From the NCBI RefSeq assembly GCF_040702995.1, contig NZ_CP159992.1, forward strand, positions 5,919,001-5,983,000: 64,000 nucleotides of DNA, in the 5' to 3' direction. The position numbers and the translations under genes are program-made. The DNA comes from Paenibacillus sp. AN1007. GTDB taxonomy: Bacteria > Bacillota > Bacilli > Paenibacillales > Paenibacillaceae. How positions within the stretch are numbered: position 1 is the first letter of the stretch; every line of letters starts with the position of its first letter. Under the pieces are notes generated by a model that was given only the letters and a program-made list of their open reading frames with translations, made no database searches and was not told the origin of the DNA. Shown piece by piece: positions 55,354 to 63,946 of this stretch.

Positions 55354-56517
55354 GTGAAGGTCATATTGGTTGATGATGAACGTCTCGCGTTGATTGGACT
55401 GCAAAAGTTGCTAGAGAAAGAAGTAAGTGACATTCAGATTACGGCTGCCTATATGAATCCGATAGAAGTAATGCCTGGAGTCCTGCTGCATCGACCGGAT
55501 GTCGTTTTTCTGGATATTCATATGCCAGAGATTGATGGAATCGAGTTGGGACGGCAGATTCAGGCTGCTGTACCCGGCACAGAGATTATTTTTGTCACCA
55601 GCTATGATCAGCATGCCGTCCATGCTTTTGAACTTCAAGCACTGGATTATGTGATGAAACCTGTGAAGAAGGAACGTCTGAAGCAGGCATTAAATCGTGT
55701 ACAGGAGAGGCTTGCCGTTAGACGTGAGCAGCAAACAATCCCGAAGGAACCTCCCTTAATCTGCTGTTTTAATCAGATCCGGTTTAAACTCCCGGGTAAA
55801 AAGCCGCAGGTTGCCAAGTGGCGTACCAGCAAAGCTCAGGAATTGTTTGCGTACCTGCTGCATCACCGCAACCAGACCATTCATCGCAGTGTACTGCTGG
55901 AGCTGCTGTGGCCCGAATTGGAAGATGACAAAATTGTGCATCAACTGTATACCACCATGTATCATATCCGCCAAACACTGAAAGCATGCGGGATGAACAT
56001 GATCAAGATTCAGAGCGGGCATCTGGAGGCTGGATACCGATTGGAGCTTGGTGAGGCCAGGTTGGACTGTGCGCAGTGGGAGCAGAATATCCGGCAGTGG
56101 AAGACGGTAACTCCTGATTGTGTTCAGGAATATGAGCGTGTCCTCCATCAATATGAGGGTACATATCTGGGACAATATGAGTACATGTGGGCCGAACCTG
56201 AACGCGAAAGACTCCGTTATTTGTGGCTGTTCCACATGAAGCAGCTGAATTTGTACTATCAGAAACAAGGCTTGGACGAGAACGTAATTGAGAACACACG
56301 GCGTATGCAGCAGATCCTTCCGGATGAAGAGGAAAGTTACGTTATCCTGATGAAGATGTATGCGGAGATGAATCATGATCTGGGTGTGGAAGAACAGTAT
56401 CGCCTCTTAACCGCCAGAATGGAGCAGGAATTGGATATTTCGATAAGTGAAGAAGCACGTGAATGGTACACGAACTGGAAATCTGGGTTGACCAGATCAA
56501 GGCTCCGTCACCGATGA
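55354..56517 (+). CDS. Response regulator: receiver + SARP/BTAD-like output (paralog of 30992)
   Basis: This 387-residue protein has a receiver domain (1-120) with VDDER, phospho-acceptor Asp in FLDIHMPEIDG, Thr/Ser in FVTSY and Lys in MKPVKKE. A winged helix follows (about 155-235; WRTSKAQELFAYLLHHRNQT, LLELLWPELE), then a bacterial transcriptional activation domain. GTG 55354 has AAGGAGGA upstream. It shares its layout and many blocks with the regulator at 30992. It overlaps the hybrid kinase gene by 4 nt (ATGA), so the two are co-translated partners. Confidence 0.92.
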   Translation: MKVILVDDERLALIGLQKLLEKEVSDIQITAAYMNPIEVMPGVLLHRPDVVFLDIHMPEIDGIELGRQIQAAVPGTEIIFVTSYDQHAVHAFELQALDYVMKPVKKERLKQALNRVQERLAVRREQQTIPKEPPLICCFNQIRFKLPGKKPQVAKWRTSKAQELFAYLLHHRNQTIHRSVLLELLWPELEDDKIVHQLYTTMYHIRQTLKACGMNMIKIQSGHLEAGYRLELGEARLDCAQWEQNIRQWKTVTPDCVQEYERVLHQYEGTYLGQYEYMWAEPERERLRYLWLFHMKQLNLYYQKQGLDENVIENTRRMQQILPDEEESYVILMKMYAEMNHDLGVEEQYRLLTARMEQELDISISEEAREWYTNWKSGLTRSRLRHR

Positions 56518-59500
56518 ACCTACAATATAATCAACCTTTGAAGCGTTACCGGTATGTTCTGATCATGCTGGTCATCTTTGGTGTGCTGCTGGGCATGCGT
56601 TTGTCTTGGTTTTCTATGTTCCCTACTCTGGAAGGGCACCGTCCTGTGAATGGAGTGCTTGATTTGCGCGGGGTTAATCTGAACCAATCGCCAGTGATGA
56701 ATCTGAACGGAGAATGGGAACTTTATTCGAGTGAGCTGCTTACGCATCAGGATTTTTTGAATAAAGCAAAAGAGCCCGCGGCTTCGATCGTTCAGGTTCC
56801 CGGAGACTGGAGAACTGCCGCCAGCATGGATCAGGACAGTTCATTTGGATATGCTACCTACCGATTGCGCATTTTGACGGATCCCCTTCAGACACCTGTC
56901 ACCTTCTGGTTCAAAGACATCCGCAGTTCATCCGATGTTGAGATCAATGGGGAGAACGTGGGTGGTATGGGGCAGACAGCAGACCATGAAGATAACTATG
57001 TGCCTAGAAGCACTTCTTTTACAGCTGCCTACGATGGGGAAGGTACAACTTCCATTGAACTGCTTATTCGTACATCCAATTATGACAGCCCTTATAAGGG
57101 AGGAATCAGCAAACCTGTTCAGTTTGGTTCGCAGGCCGCTGTTGACTACGTACGCTGGTATTCGATCGGTTTTCAACTGGCTATCTTTCTTGTGCTGATG
57201 CTGCACGGGATGTATGCCTGTATTTTGTATGCGTTCAATCCGCAGGAGCGAACCCTGCTGGTTGCAGCGATCCTTACGCTGTCCGTTGGCATCACAGTCA
57301 TGGCTGGTCACGATAACATTTTAATGTTATGGCTTCCGATTAACTATACATGGGGAGTCAAGCTTCGGCTGATCTGTCTGATGCTGCAGAATGCTTGTAT
57401 CCTGCTGCTGTTTCAGAGGTTGGCCCTAGTTCGTATTCGTAAAAAATGGCTCCAAATCTACACAGGCACAGCCTTGATCTATATTGCTGTCATTCTGGTT
57501 GTACCGATTAGCATGGTGTATATGCTGAATCAGTACTATCTCCTCAACCTGTTCTTTCTGATCTCAGGGATCTGGTTTCTATCCATTGTCGGTGCAATGA
57601 TCTTTAGAACATCACCAGACCGGGATACGGTCTTCCTGCTTCTGACCGCCGGGGGGATTATATCAAATCTGTTATGGAGTGCAGCAGACACTTTTGGGGA
57701 CGGGACGACCGTATATTATCCGCTCGATATCGTGTTTGCCATTACAGGCTTCTCCGCTTATTGGTTCAAGAAATATTTCAGAAATGCTCGTGAGAATATG
57801 GAACTGAACAAGGAACTGGAGAAGGGGGACAAGATCAAAGATCAGTTTCTGGCGAATACGTCGCATGAGCTGCGGACACCACTGCACGGAATCATCAATA
57901 TAGCTCATAATGTCATTACCCGGGAAAAGAGCAAGCTTGATGCACGCAGTGTGGAGGATATGGAGCTGCTGATTACGATTGGGCGGCGAATGTCTCATCT
58001 GCTTGGAGACCTGCTGGATGTTGTTCGCCTTAAGGAGCACCGCATTACACTGCAGCCTTCTCCGCTATCAGTTCAATCACTCGTTCCTGGCATCATGACG
58101 ATGCTTGGTTACATGGTCGAACGGACATCGGTTCAGCTGCAGATGGACATTGAGGAAGACTTTCCTCAGGTATTGGCGGATGAGAAGCGGCTTGTACAGA
58201 TTATGTACAACCTGCTGCACAATGCGCTTAAACACACGGAGGAAGGTACGATTACGGTAAGTGCCGAGATGGGTGATAGCTGTGTTCTGATTCATGTTGC
58301 CGATACAGGCACAGGTATGGACGAGGCGGCCCAAGGGCGAATCTTTCTGCCATATGAGCAGGGATTTTACGATGAACGGGATGGGCAGGGCATCGGGCTT
58401 GGATTGAGTATCTGCAAACAGCTCGTCGAGCTGCACGGCGGAACACTGTCTGTACGTTCTGTACCTGGGGAAGGTTCGGTGTTTAGCTTTAATTTGCCGC
58501 TGGCCCCGTCAACTATGCAAACAGAGCCGCAGTCACAGTCACCGTTGGAACCACAGCATCCTGCTGCGTGGGAGCAGGATGCCGCGATGCTGGAGGGAGC
58601 ACTGAATGGCTTTTTGCTGCAGCATGCCGTCACGAAAAATGCGGAATCGGCTGCGGCCGAAGAAATGCCTCCGCTTTTAACCGAAGGAAAGTCATACATA
58701 CTTGCTGTTGATGATGATCCGGTGAACCTGGAAGTGCTGGTCAGCAGCCTCTCCAATGAGCCCTGCCTGATCACAACTGCTCGTTCAGGGCAGGAAGCAT
58801 TAAAGTTGTTAAATACACGGCAGTGGGATTTACTAATTACGGATGTAATGATGCCCAATATGTCCGGATATGAATTGACCCGGAAGGTACGTGAACAATT
58901 TTCCATGTCGGAGCTTCCGGTGCTGCTGCTGACGGCCCGAAGTCAGCCGCCGGATATCTATACCGGATTTGCATCCGGGGCTAATGATTATATCACCAAG
59001 CCAGTAGATGCTGTCGAGCTTAAGTACCGGATACGTGCATTAACGATGCTGAACCAGTCTATCAAGGAGCGCCTGCGAATGGAAGCTGCATACCTGCAGG
59101 CACAGATTCAGCCGCATTTCTTGTTTAATACGCTGAATTCACTGATGGTTCTTAGCGATATCGATGCGGAACATATGCGCAAGCTGGGCGAAGCCTTCTC
59201 CTCTTATCTTCGGATCAGTTTTAACTATCTTAATACGAGGGAAGTTGTAGATTTATCCCATGAGCTGGAACTCGTTGAAGCGTACCTGTTTATTGAAAAG
59301 ACACGTTTCGAAGATCGGCTTTCCGTTGTTTTGGACATCGATCCTGATCTCAAGCTGCGTCTGCCACCACTGTCGATTCAACCTTTGGTTGAGAATGCGG
59401 TGCGACACGGTTTGCTCAGCCGCAATGCGGGCGGAACGATATGTTTGACTATTAGTAAGCGTGAGGGCTGCACCCGGGTTGAGGTCAAGGATAATGGCAA

Positions 59501-59729
59501 AGGCATGGGGCCTGACCAGGTCGCCGCCTTGCAGCAGTCTTCCTGGAACAGCAAAGCCGGGATTGGAATTGCAAACACCAACCGCAGATTACTCCAACGG
59601 TACGGCCGTGGATTGACGATCGTCAGTCAGCTGGGCGAGGGCACTATGGTATCTTTCGAGATTCCAGATCGTGCAGACGATCAGGAGGACAGGAGAAGTG
59701 CATCATCTCCAAATTTTAATGATTTCTAA
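56514..59729 (+). CDS. Hybrid sensor kinase with two kinase modules (paralog of 27725)
   Basis: This 1071-residue protein starts at ATG 56514 inside the stop of the regulator gene. It has a signal-anchor helix, an extracellular DISM-type beta-sandwich (about 40-200) and seven transmembrane segments (about 215-420). HisKA (FLANTSHELRTPLHG) and HATPase_c (VADTGTGM, GIGLGLSI) follow, then a linker rich in Gln/Pro, and a receiver (ILAVDDDPVN, LLITDVMMPNMSGYEL, YITKPVD). A LytS-type kinase ends the protein (AYLQAQIQPHFLFNTLNSLM, ENAVRHG, DNGKGM, GIGIANTNRRL). The same unusual order occurs in the 27725-30814 protein. Phosphate could flow from the first kinase to the internal receiver and, separately, to the REC-SARP partner. 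Confidence 0.92.
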   Translation: MNLQYNQPLKRYRYVLIMLVIFGVLLGMRLSWFSMFPTLEGHRPVNGVLDLRGVNLNQSPVMNLNGEWELYSSELLTHQDFLNKAKEPAASIVQVPGDWRTAASMDQDSSFGYATYRLRILTDPLQTPVTFWFKDIRSSSDVEINGENVGGMGQTADHEDNYVPRSTSFTAAYDGEGTTSIELLIRTSNYDSPYKGGISKPVQFGSQAAVDYVRWYSIGFQLAIFLVLMLHGMYACILYAFNPQERTLLVAAILTLSVGITVMAGHDNILMLWLPINYTWGVKLRLICLMLQNACILLLFQRLALVRIRKKWLQIYTGTALIYIAVILVVPISMVYMLNQYYLLNLFFLISGIWFLSIVGAMIFRTSPDRDTVFLLLTAGGIISNLLWSAADTFGDGTTVYYPLDIVFAITGFSAYWFKKYFRNARENMELNKELEKGDKIKDQFLANTSHELRTPLHGIINIAHNVITREKSKLDARSVEDMELLITIGRRMSHLLGDLLDVVRLKEHRITLQPSPLSVQSLVPGIMTMLGYMVERTSVQLQMDIEEDFPQVLADEKRLVQIMYNLLHNALKHTEEGTITVSAEMGDSCVLIHVADTGTGMDEAAQGRIFLPYEQGFYDERDGQGIGLGLSICKQLVELHGGTLSVRSVPGEGSVFSFNLPLAPSTMQTEPQSQSPLEPQHPAAWEQDAAMLEGALNGFLLQHAVTKNAESAAAEEMPPLLTEGKSYILAVDDDPVNLEVLVSSLSNEPCLITTARSGQEALKLLNTRQWDLLITDVMMPNMSGYELTRKVREQFSMSELPVLLLTARSQPPDIYTGFASGANDYITKPVDAVELKYRIRALTMLNQSIKERLRMEAAYLQAQIQPHFLFNTLNSLMVLSDIDAEHMRKLGEAFSSYLRISFNYLNTREVVDLSHELELVEAYLFIEKTRFEDRLSVVLDIDPDLKLRLPPLSIQPLVENAVRHGLLSRNAGGTICLTISKREGCTRVEVKDNGKGMGPDQVAALQQSSWNSKAGIGIANTNRRLLQRYGRGLTIVSQLGEGTMVSFEIPDRADDQEDRRSASSPNFNDF

Positions 59730-59761
59730 TGTTTCTAGCGTATGTTAGTATATTTTACATT

Positions 59762-59792
59762 AGAAGCGCAGGCTCTGGCAGCCTGTGCTTCT
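59762..59792 (+). promoter_or_regulatory. Strong RNA hairpin between the hybrid kinase and the GlnK-like kinase
   Basis: AGAAGCGCAGGCT / AGCCTGTGCTTCT pairs over 13 bp with one G-U and a 5-nt loop. No T run follows, so it is not a standard terminator. It may tune read-through from the hybrid kinase operon, protect mRNA ends or act as a processing site. Confidence 0.55.
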
Positions 59793-59819
59793 AAACGCTG
59801 CTATAGTAGGTGGAACGAG

Positions 59820-61136
59820 ATGCGCAATTGGGTCAAAAACGAGAACGTACAGATGATAGCCGTTGCCCTGGCTACAGCGGCAGGTGCACAGTTCAAAATT
59901 AATCCCTTTCGGGAGGATGATTTCCGAATTGGTCTGGGGGTCAGCATTCTTCTATTTCTGCTGATGATTATGCCGCATTTACCCTACGTGAAAACAGGGA
60001 TTCTGACCGGGCTGGCAAGTATTACTCTCCAATCCGCTGATCTGATTCATCATGTTCACACCTTATCGGTATGGGACAGCATGCGGGATAACCTGGGGGC
60101 AGGTTTGTATTATGTGGTCTTTGCGTATGGGCTGAGCAAGATTAAATATCGTTTTCATGAAATTCCTCCGCTCCTGCTCGGAGGGATGATAACGGGGATT
60201 GATTTTTCTTCCAACTTCGTGGAGTTATTCGTGCGGGGCGTGCTGAGCGGGACCAATATTTTTTATATGCGTGAATGGCTGTATCTGCTTATTGTGGGCG
60301 GTCTGCGAAGTTACTTTGTGATTGGACTGTATAACAGTTTTGCAGTCAGACAGATCAGGCTTCTGCATGCAGAACAGGAGAAGCGGATGGAACAGATGTT
60401 AAGTGTGAATTCAGGACTTTATGGCGAGGTCTTTTATCTGAAAAAAGCGATGAATACAATTGAGGGCATTACGGCAAACAGCTATGAGCTGTATCGTGAT
60501 CTGCGAGATCGGGATATGAACGAATACAGCCAGCGAACGCTGGGGATTGCGCAGCAGATTCATGAGGTGAAGAAGGATTCACAGCGTATTCTGGCAGGAC
60601 TGCTGAAGCTTTATGACAATGAGAACACCGTTAATATGAGTCTTTCGGAAGTGGTACATTTTGCGGGGAAGGCCAATCGGAAATACAGTGAGATGCTGCA
60701 CAAACAGATCAAAATCGAGATTGAGCAGCAGTATGAAGGAGAATCACCTTACTATATTCCACTGCTCACGGTCATGAATAACCTGCTTGCGAATGCAGTC
60801 GAGGCCATTGAGCGTGAAGGTACGATTCAAGTAAGAGTATTTGAACAGGAGAACGATATTCACTTTGTGGTGATCGATTCGGGAAAAGGGGTACCTGACG
60901 CGAAGCGCGGGGTTATTTTTGAACCCGGTTATACGACCAAGTTCAATGAAGTTGGCATAGCCGCCACAGGTATCGGGCTGTCACATGTACGTGATATCGT
61001 GCAGTCACTAGAAGGACAGATTCTGGTGAAGTCCGCTCCATTAGGGCATGGGACTGCATTCAGTGTCATAATTCCCAGAGCCAGTCTAATGAAGGAACCG
61101 GGTGTCGAAAGCACTCTTGACCACGATCGTGGATGA
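59820..61136 (+). CDS. Membrane sensor histidine kinase, GlnK/YcbA-like
   Basis: The predicted protein has 438 residues, with five to six transmembrane helices in the first ~190. A helical dimerisation region with weak H-box follows (IAQQIHEVKKDSQRILAGLL), then a HATPase_c domain (NNLLANAVEAIEREG, VIDSGKGVP, ATGIGLSHVRDIV). The layout fits the GlnK/YcbA and DcuS-like kinases of Bacillales. The frame opens at 59742, but AGGTGG 6 nt before ATG 59820 marks a better start, and the extra 26 residues would read through the hairpin. It is followed, with overlap, by the stump of a response regulator gene (61102-61295). Whether it is regulated with the preceding hybrid kinase is unclear. Confidence 0.8.
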   Translation: MRNWVKNENVQMIAVALATAAGAQFKINPFREDDFRIGLGVSILLFLLMIMPHLPYVKTGILTGLASITLQSADLIHHVHTLSVWDSMRDNLGAGLYYVVFAYGLSKIKYRFHEIPPLLLGGMITGIDFSSNFVELFVRGVLSGTNIFYMREWLYLLIVGGLRSYFVIGLYNSFAVRQIRLLHAEQEKRMEQMLSVNSGLYGEVFYLKKAMNTIEGITANSYELYRDLRDRDMNEYSQRTLGIAQQIHEVKKDSQRILAGLLKLYDNENTVNMSLSEVVHFAGKANRKYSEMLHKQIKIEIEQQYEGESPYYIPLLTVMNNLLANAVEAIEREGTIQVRVFEQENDIHFVVIDSGKGVPDAKRGVIFEPGYTTKFNEVGIAATGIGLSHVRDIVQSLEGQILVKSAPLGHGTAFSVIIPRASLMKEPGVESTLDHDRG

Positions 61137-61295
61137 TCAAGTGCTGAGCCGCGGCATGGTCCATGACATCATCGATATGTGCGGAAACGGTACAAAGACT
61201 TAGAGCTTGCAGGCATGACTGAGGGTGGTCTGGAGGGCAGCCATCAATGGGATGGAAACAACGTAGGGGAAGTTCAAATGGGATTCTCGATGTGA
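61102..61295 (+). pseudogene. Truncated and frameshifted response regulator (GlnL-like stump)
   Basis: GTG 61102, with AAGGA 5 nt upstream and overlapping the kinase end, opens a receiver-like frame: LLTTIVDDQVLSRGMVHDII. It hits TAG at 61201. Adding one G at the GG near 61189 lets it continue as YKDLELAGMTEGGLEG to TGA 61293, still short of the phospho-acceptor Asp. About 64 residues thus remain of a regulator expected to be several times longer. The cognate regulator of the kinase is therefore dead at this locus, by deletion plus frameshift. Confidence 0.6.
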
Positions 61296-61317
61296 AATGA
61301 TCGAGAGTCCCTTTTTG
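61280..61317 (+). terminator. Rho-independent terminator after the regulator stump
   Basis: GGGATTCTCGAT pairs with ATCGAGAGTCCC (one mismatch pair) around GTGAAATG, followed by TTTTTG. The stop of the stump lies inside the stem. Confidence 0.85.
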
Positions 61318-61483
61318 TTTGGAAGCGTACCTGTTCATGAACGGAGTACATCGGATAAAATGAACTTGAACAGGTTGATTTGCAGGGATTCTGGCTGCTG
61401 CGCCTAATAGATATAGGAGATCTGGAAGAAGAGAAATTCATCTATAGCGTCAATACATATTACGACCAGGGAGGACATCTTCT

Positions 61484-61879
61484 ATGGAGCGAGCAACTCA
61501 GATGGATAAAGTCATCTTTCGAACACATTTGCTGCGTGCGCTTGAAGAGATCCAAAGACGGGATCAGCTGCAGTACGAGGAGATTTATCTGCTCATCGAT
61601 CCTGTTCACGAGCCAGGCACATCATTGAACGGTGCAGACGAAATGATGCGGCTGGTTGTACTGGCTCCCGACAATGTGGCACACCGGCAGTTCACTGTGG
61701 ATGAGGCCGTCAATCTCTTATGCTGGCACGCACCGCTGGTCCCTCTATGGATTGATGTATCCTTGGCAGCATCGGAACGGAAGAAGGCAGTATTCCAATT
61801 GAGATGCAGCCTGCGTCTGCGCAAACCGACACAGCTGTTTCATGCCGAGACAGGCCACGCCCCGTTCCGCATCGTATAG
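61484..61879 (+). CDS. Uncharacterised protein (131 aa)
   Basis: ATG 61484 has GGGAGG about 8 nt upstream. The predicted soluble protein is alpha/beta (IFRTHLLRALEEIQRRDQLQ; LVVLAPDNVAHRQFTVDEAV; VPLWIDVSLA) and without signal or membrane segments. I recognise no family. The overlapping frame at 61380-61628 has no ribosome site and is not favoured. Confidence 0.65.
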   Translation: MERATQMDKVIFRTHLLRALEEIQRRDQLQYEEIYLLIDPVHEPGTSLNGADEMMRLVVLAPDNVAHRQFTVDEAVNLLCWHAPLVPLWIDVSLAASERKKAVFQLRCSLRLRKPTQLFHAETGHAPFRIV

Positions 61880-62000
61880 GCAATGAACAGGAGACATGTA
61901 CTGTACTGATATATCATTCAAAAACGTTAATAGTGAGACACTCATCAGAATCAGAGCGGAGTGTTGCGTAACACGGATATTATAACAGGAGGTTTTACAT

Positions 62001-63131
62001 ATGAAGCTCAGCAGCAATGAAGAATTAGAGATCACTGCCATGTCGAAGGTGCCGCATATGAGAGTGCACGGCAGAACAACGGAAGACCGTTCACCCCTGA
62101 CTTTATTTTGGACAGGCAGCGCGGTCGAACTTAACGTGCAGGGCTCAGAACTGTGGGTGGAAGTAGAGTCATCATATGATCAGCTTGAGCCCTGGATCAG
62201 CGTTATCATTAACGGTGTTCCGGTCAGCCGGCAGATGTTGGTGAGGGGCAGATTCTGGATCTGTATATTCCGCGGCATGAACCCTGATGCAGTAAAAAAT
62301 GTGCGTATTATTAAGGATGTACAGGCGATGAGTGTTGATCCGGGCTGCAGTCTGCAGTTTCATGCAGTGAAAACAAATGGCACCTTTCTACCGGTGGAAG
62401 AGAAGCGGCTTAAAATCGAATTTATTGGAGACAGCATCACTTCGGGTGAGGGAGCGATTGGCGCGAAGACGGAGGAGGACTGGGTCCCGATGTGGTTTAG
62501 TGCGCTGCACAACTATACGTTCATGACGGCTGAGGCGTTACACGCGGAGTACCGTGTCATCTCTCAGAGCGGTTGGGGCGTACTGAGCAGTTGGGACAAC
62601 AACCCGCGCGGTAACATTCCAGAATATTATGAACAGGTCTGCGGCCTGCTGCAGGGTGAACAGAATAAACAACTTGGTGCGCTGGAGCCGCATGAATTCA
62701 GCTCTTGGCAGCCGGACGTAATCGTGGTTAATCTCGGCAGTAATGATGATGGCGCATTTCATTCTCCAGCATGGACTGACCCGCTCACCGGACAGGTGTA
62801 CAAGCAGCGTTTGAATGAAGATGGAACGTATCATGAAGAAGACTTGGCCAAGTTTGAGCAGGCTTCTGTACAATTTCTGATCCAACTGCGGAAAAATAAT
62901 CCGCAAGCATATATCGTCTGGGCTTATGGCATGCTTGGAGCATCCATGCTGCCCGCGATATACCGTGCGGCTGACACATATAAAAGCCAAACAGCAGATC
63001 ACCGGGTTTCCATCGTGCAGCTTCCCAATACAACCCTGGAAACGATAGGCGCAAGAACACATCCTGGTGACCTGTCACATCGCAGAGCGGCTGATGTACT
63101 AACCGAATGGATTAAAGGAATTCTGAAATAA
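62001..63131 (+). CDS. SGNH/GDSL esterase, carbohydrate esterase family 2-like
   Basis: This 376-residue protein has an N-terminal jelly-roll domain (about 15-125) followed by an SGNH hydrolase domain. Block I has the nucleophile Ser (IEFIGDSITSGEG), block II a Gly (SQSGWG), block III NLGSND, and the His is in THPGDLSHRRAADVL near the end. This two-domain order is that of CE2 acetyl-xylan/glucomannan esterases. There is no signal peptide, so it may act inside the cell on imported, acetylated oligosaccharides. AACAGGAGG precedes ATG 62001. A bidirectional terminator follows. Confidence 0.88.
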   Translation: MKLSSNEELEITAMSKVPHMRVHGRTTEDRSPLTLFWTGSAVELNVQGSELWVEVESSYDQLEPWISVIINGVPVSRQMLVRGRFWICIFRGMNPDAVKNVRIIKDVQAMSVDPGCSLQFHAVKTNGTFLPVEEKRLKIEFIGDSITSGEGAIGAKTEEDWVPMWFSALHNYTFMTAEALHAEYRVISQSGWGVLSSWDNNPRGNIPEYYEQVCGLLQGEQNKQLGALEPHEFSSWQPDVIVVNLGSNDDGAFHSPAWTDPLTGQVYKQRLNEDGTYHEEDLAKFEQASVQFLIQLRKNNPQAYIVWAYGMLGASMLPAIYRAADTYKSQTADHRVSIVQLPNTTLETIGARTHPGDLSHRRAADVLTEWIKGILK

Positions 63132-63181
63132 AATTATTTTGATGCGTGTCTCCATGATAATTTTAAGTCATGGGATAACGA

Positions 63182-63217
63182 AAGACCGTGCAGCGGGACG
63201 CTGTACGGTCTTCTTTT
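63182..63217. terminator. Bidirectional terminator between convergent genes
   Basis: AAGACCGTGCAGC (63182-63194) pairs with GCTGTACGGTCTT (63200-63212) over 13 bp with one G-U pair and loop GGGAC, with CTTTT on the right and A residues on the left. It serves both the esterase and the DHFR-like gene. Confidence 0.85.
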
Positions 63218-63244
63218 AGTTGTTTTATCGAAACTGATCATCTG

Positions 63245-63805
63245 TTAACCTGTAATGAAACCTCTGCTTGCAGGGCTGCGCCGCACCTCATAACGAATGG
63301 ATATGATCTGTCCAAGTGTCTGGGTACGAATCATTCTGAGCAGTGCAGGTGAGGTACCTTTAGGAAATAAGGGGATTCCTTCACCGAGCACCTTCGGTAT
63401 AATCGCTATCTCAATTTCATCCAACAGCTGTGTTTCCATCACGGATTGAACAAGCAGGCCGCCGCCTATAATCCACACATCTCCCTCGGAAGTCTCTTTG
63501 AGCCGGGGAATAAGTGTCTCCACATGCTCGGTTGTGAATTGTACATGCGGTGCAGGCGGCTGCTCTGCGCGGGAAAGGACATAGGCTGGACGATCTGCGT
63601 AAGGGAATTCCTCTGATAAGGTAAGAACCTCCTCGTATGTGGAACGTCCCATAACAACGCTCCCTATCGTCTGATAAAATGCGGCATATCCGTTATCTCC
63701 TCCGTCACCTTCAACATCAAACAGCCAGTCTACAGAACCGTCCAATCGGGCAATATATCCATCCAGGCTCATAGCAATGTAGAGAATTGTTTTTGAAGCA
63801 GTCAC
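63245..63805 (-). CDS. Dihydrofolate reductase/RibD C-terminal family protein
   Basis: This 186-residue protein has the fold of the DHFR-like RibD C-terminal domain (YwjB/YyaP type). It shows ILYIAMSLDGYIARLDGSVD at the N-terminus, SVVMGRSTYEEVL and the glycine-rich nucleotide-binding DVWIIGGGLLVQSVM. Such proteins are NADPH-binding reductases of unknown substrate in Firmicutes and are not the housekeeping DHFR. GTG 63805 is used, with GGGAG 12 nt upstream, slightly distant. Confidence 0.88.
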   Translation of the reverse strand: MTASKTILYIAMSLDGYIARLDGSVDWLFDVEGDGGDNGYAAFYQTIGSVVMGRSTYEEVLTLSEEFPYADRPAYVLSRAEQPPAPHVQFTTEHVETLIPRLKETSEGDVWIIGGGLLVQSVMETQLLDEIEIAIIPKVLGEGIPLFPKGTSPALLRMIRTQTLGQIISIRYEVRRSPASRGFITG

Positions 63806-63886
63806 GTGTGCATCGCTCCCTTCTTTTGATACCTTTAGGATACCGCATAACTATGACATATCATGTCGTAGTTGGTATGCTGGCTC

Positions 63887-63913
63887 AAAAATTAAAGGGC
63901 AGCATTGACTGCC
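63887..63913 (-). terminator. Rho-independent terminator for the gene entering from the right edge
   Basis: On the minus strand GGCAG / CTGCC with a 6-nt loop is followed by CTTTAATTTTT. It lies about 35 bp after the stop of the partial gene at 63947. Confidence 0.65.
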
Positions 63914-63946
63914 ATCAACAATGCACTATTTCCAACAAGCAATGAA

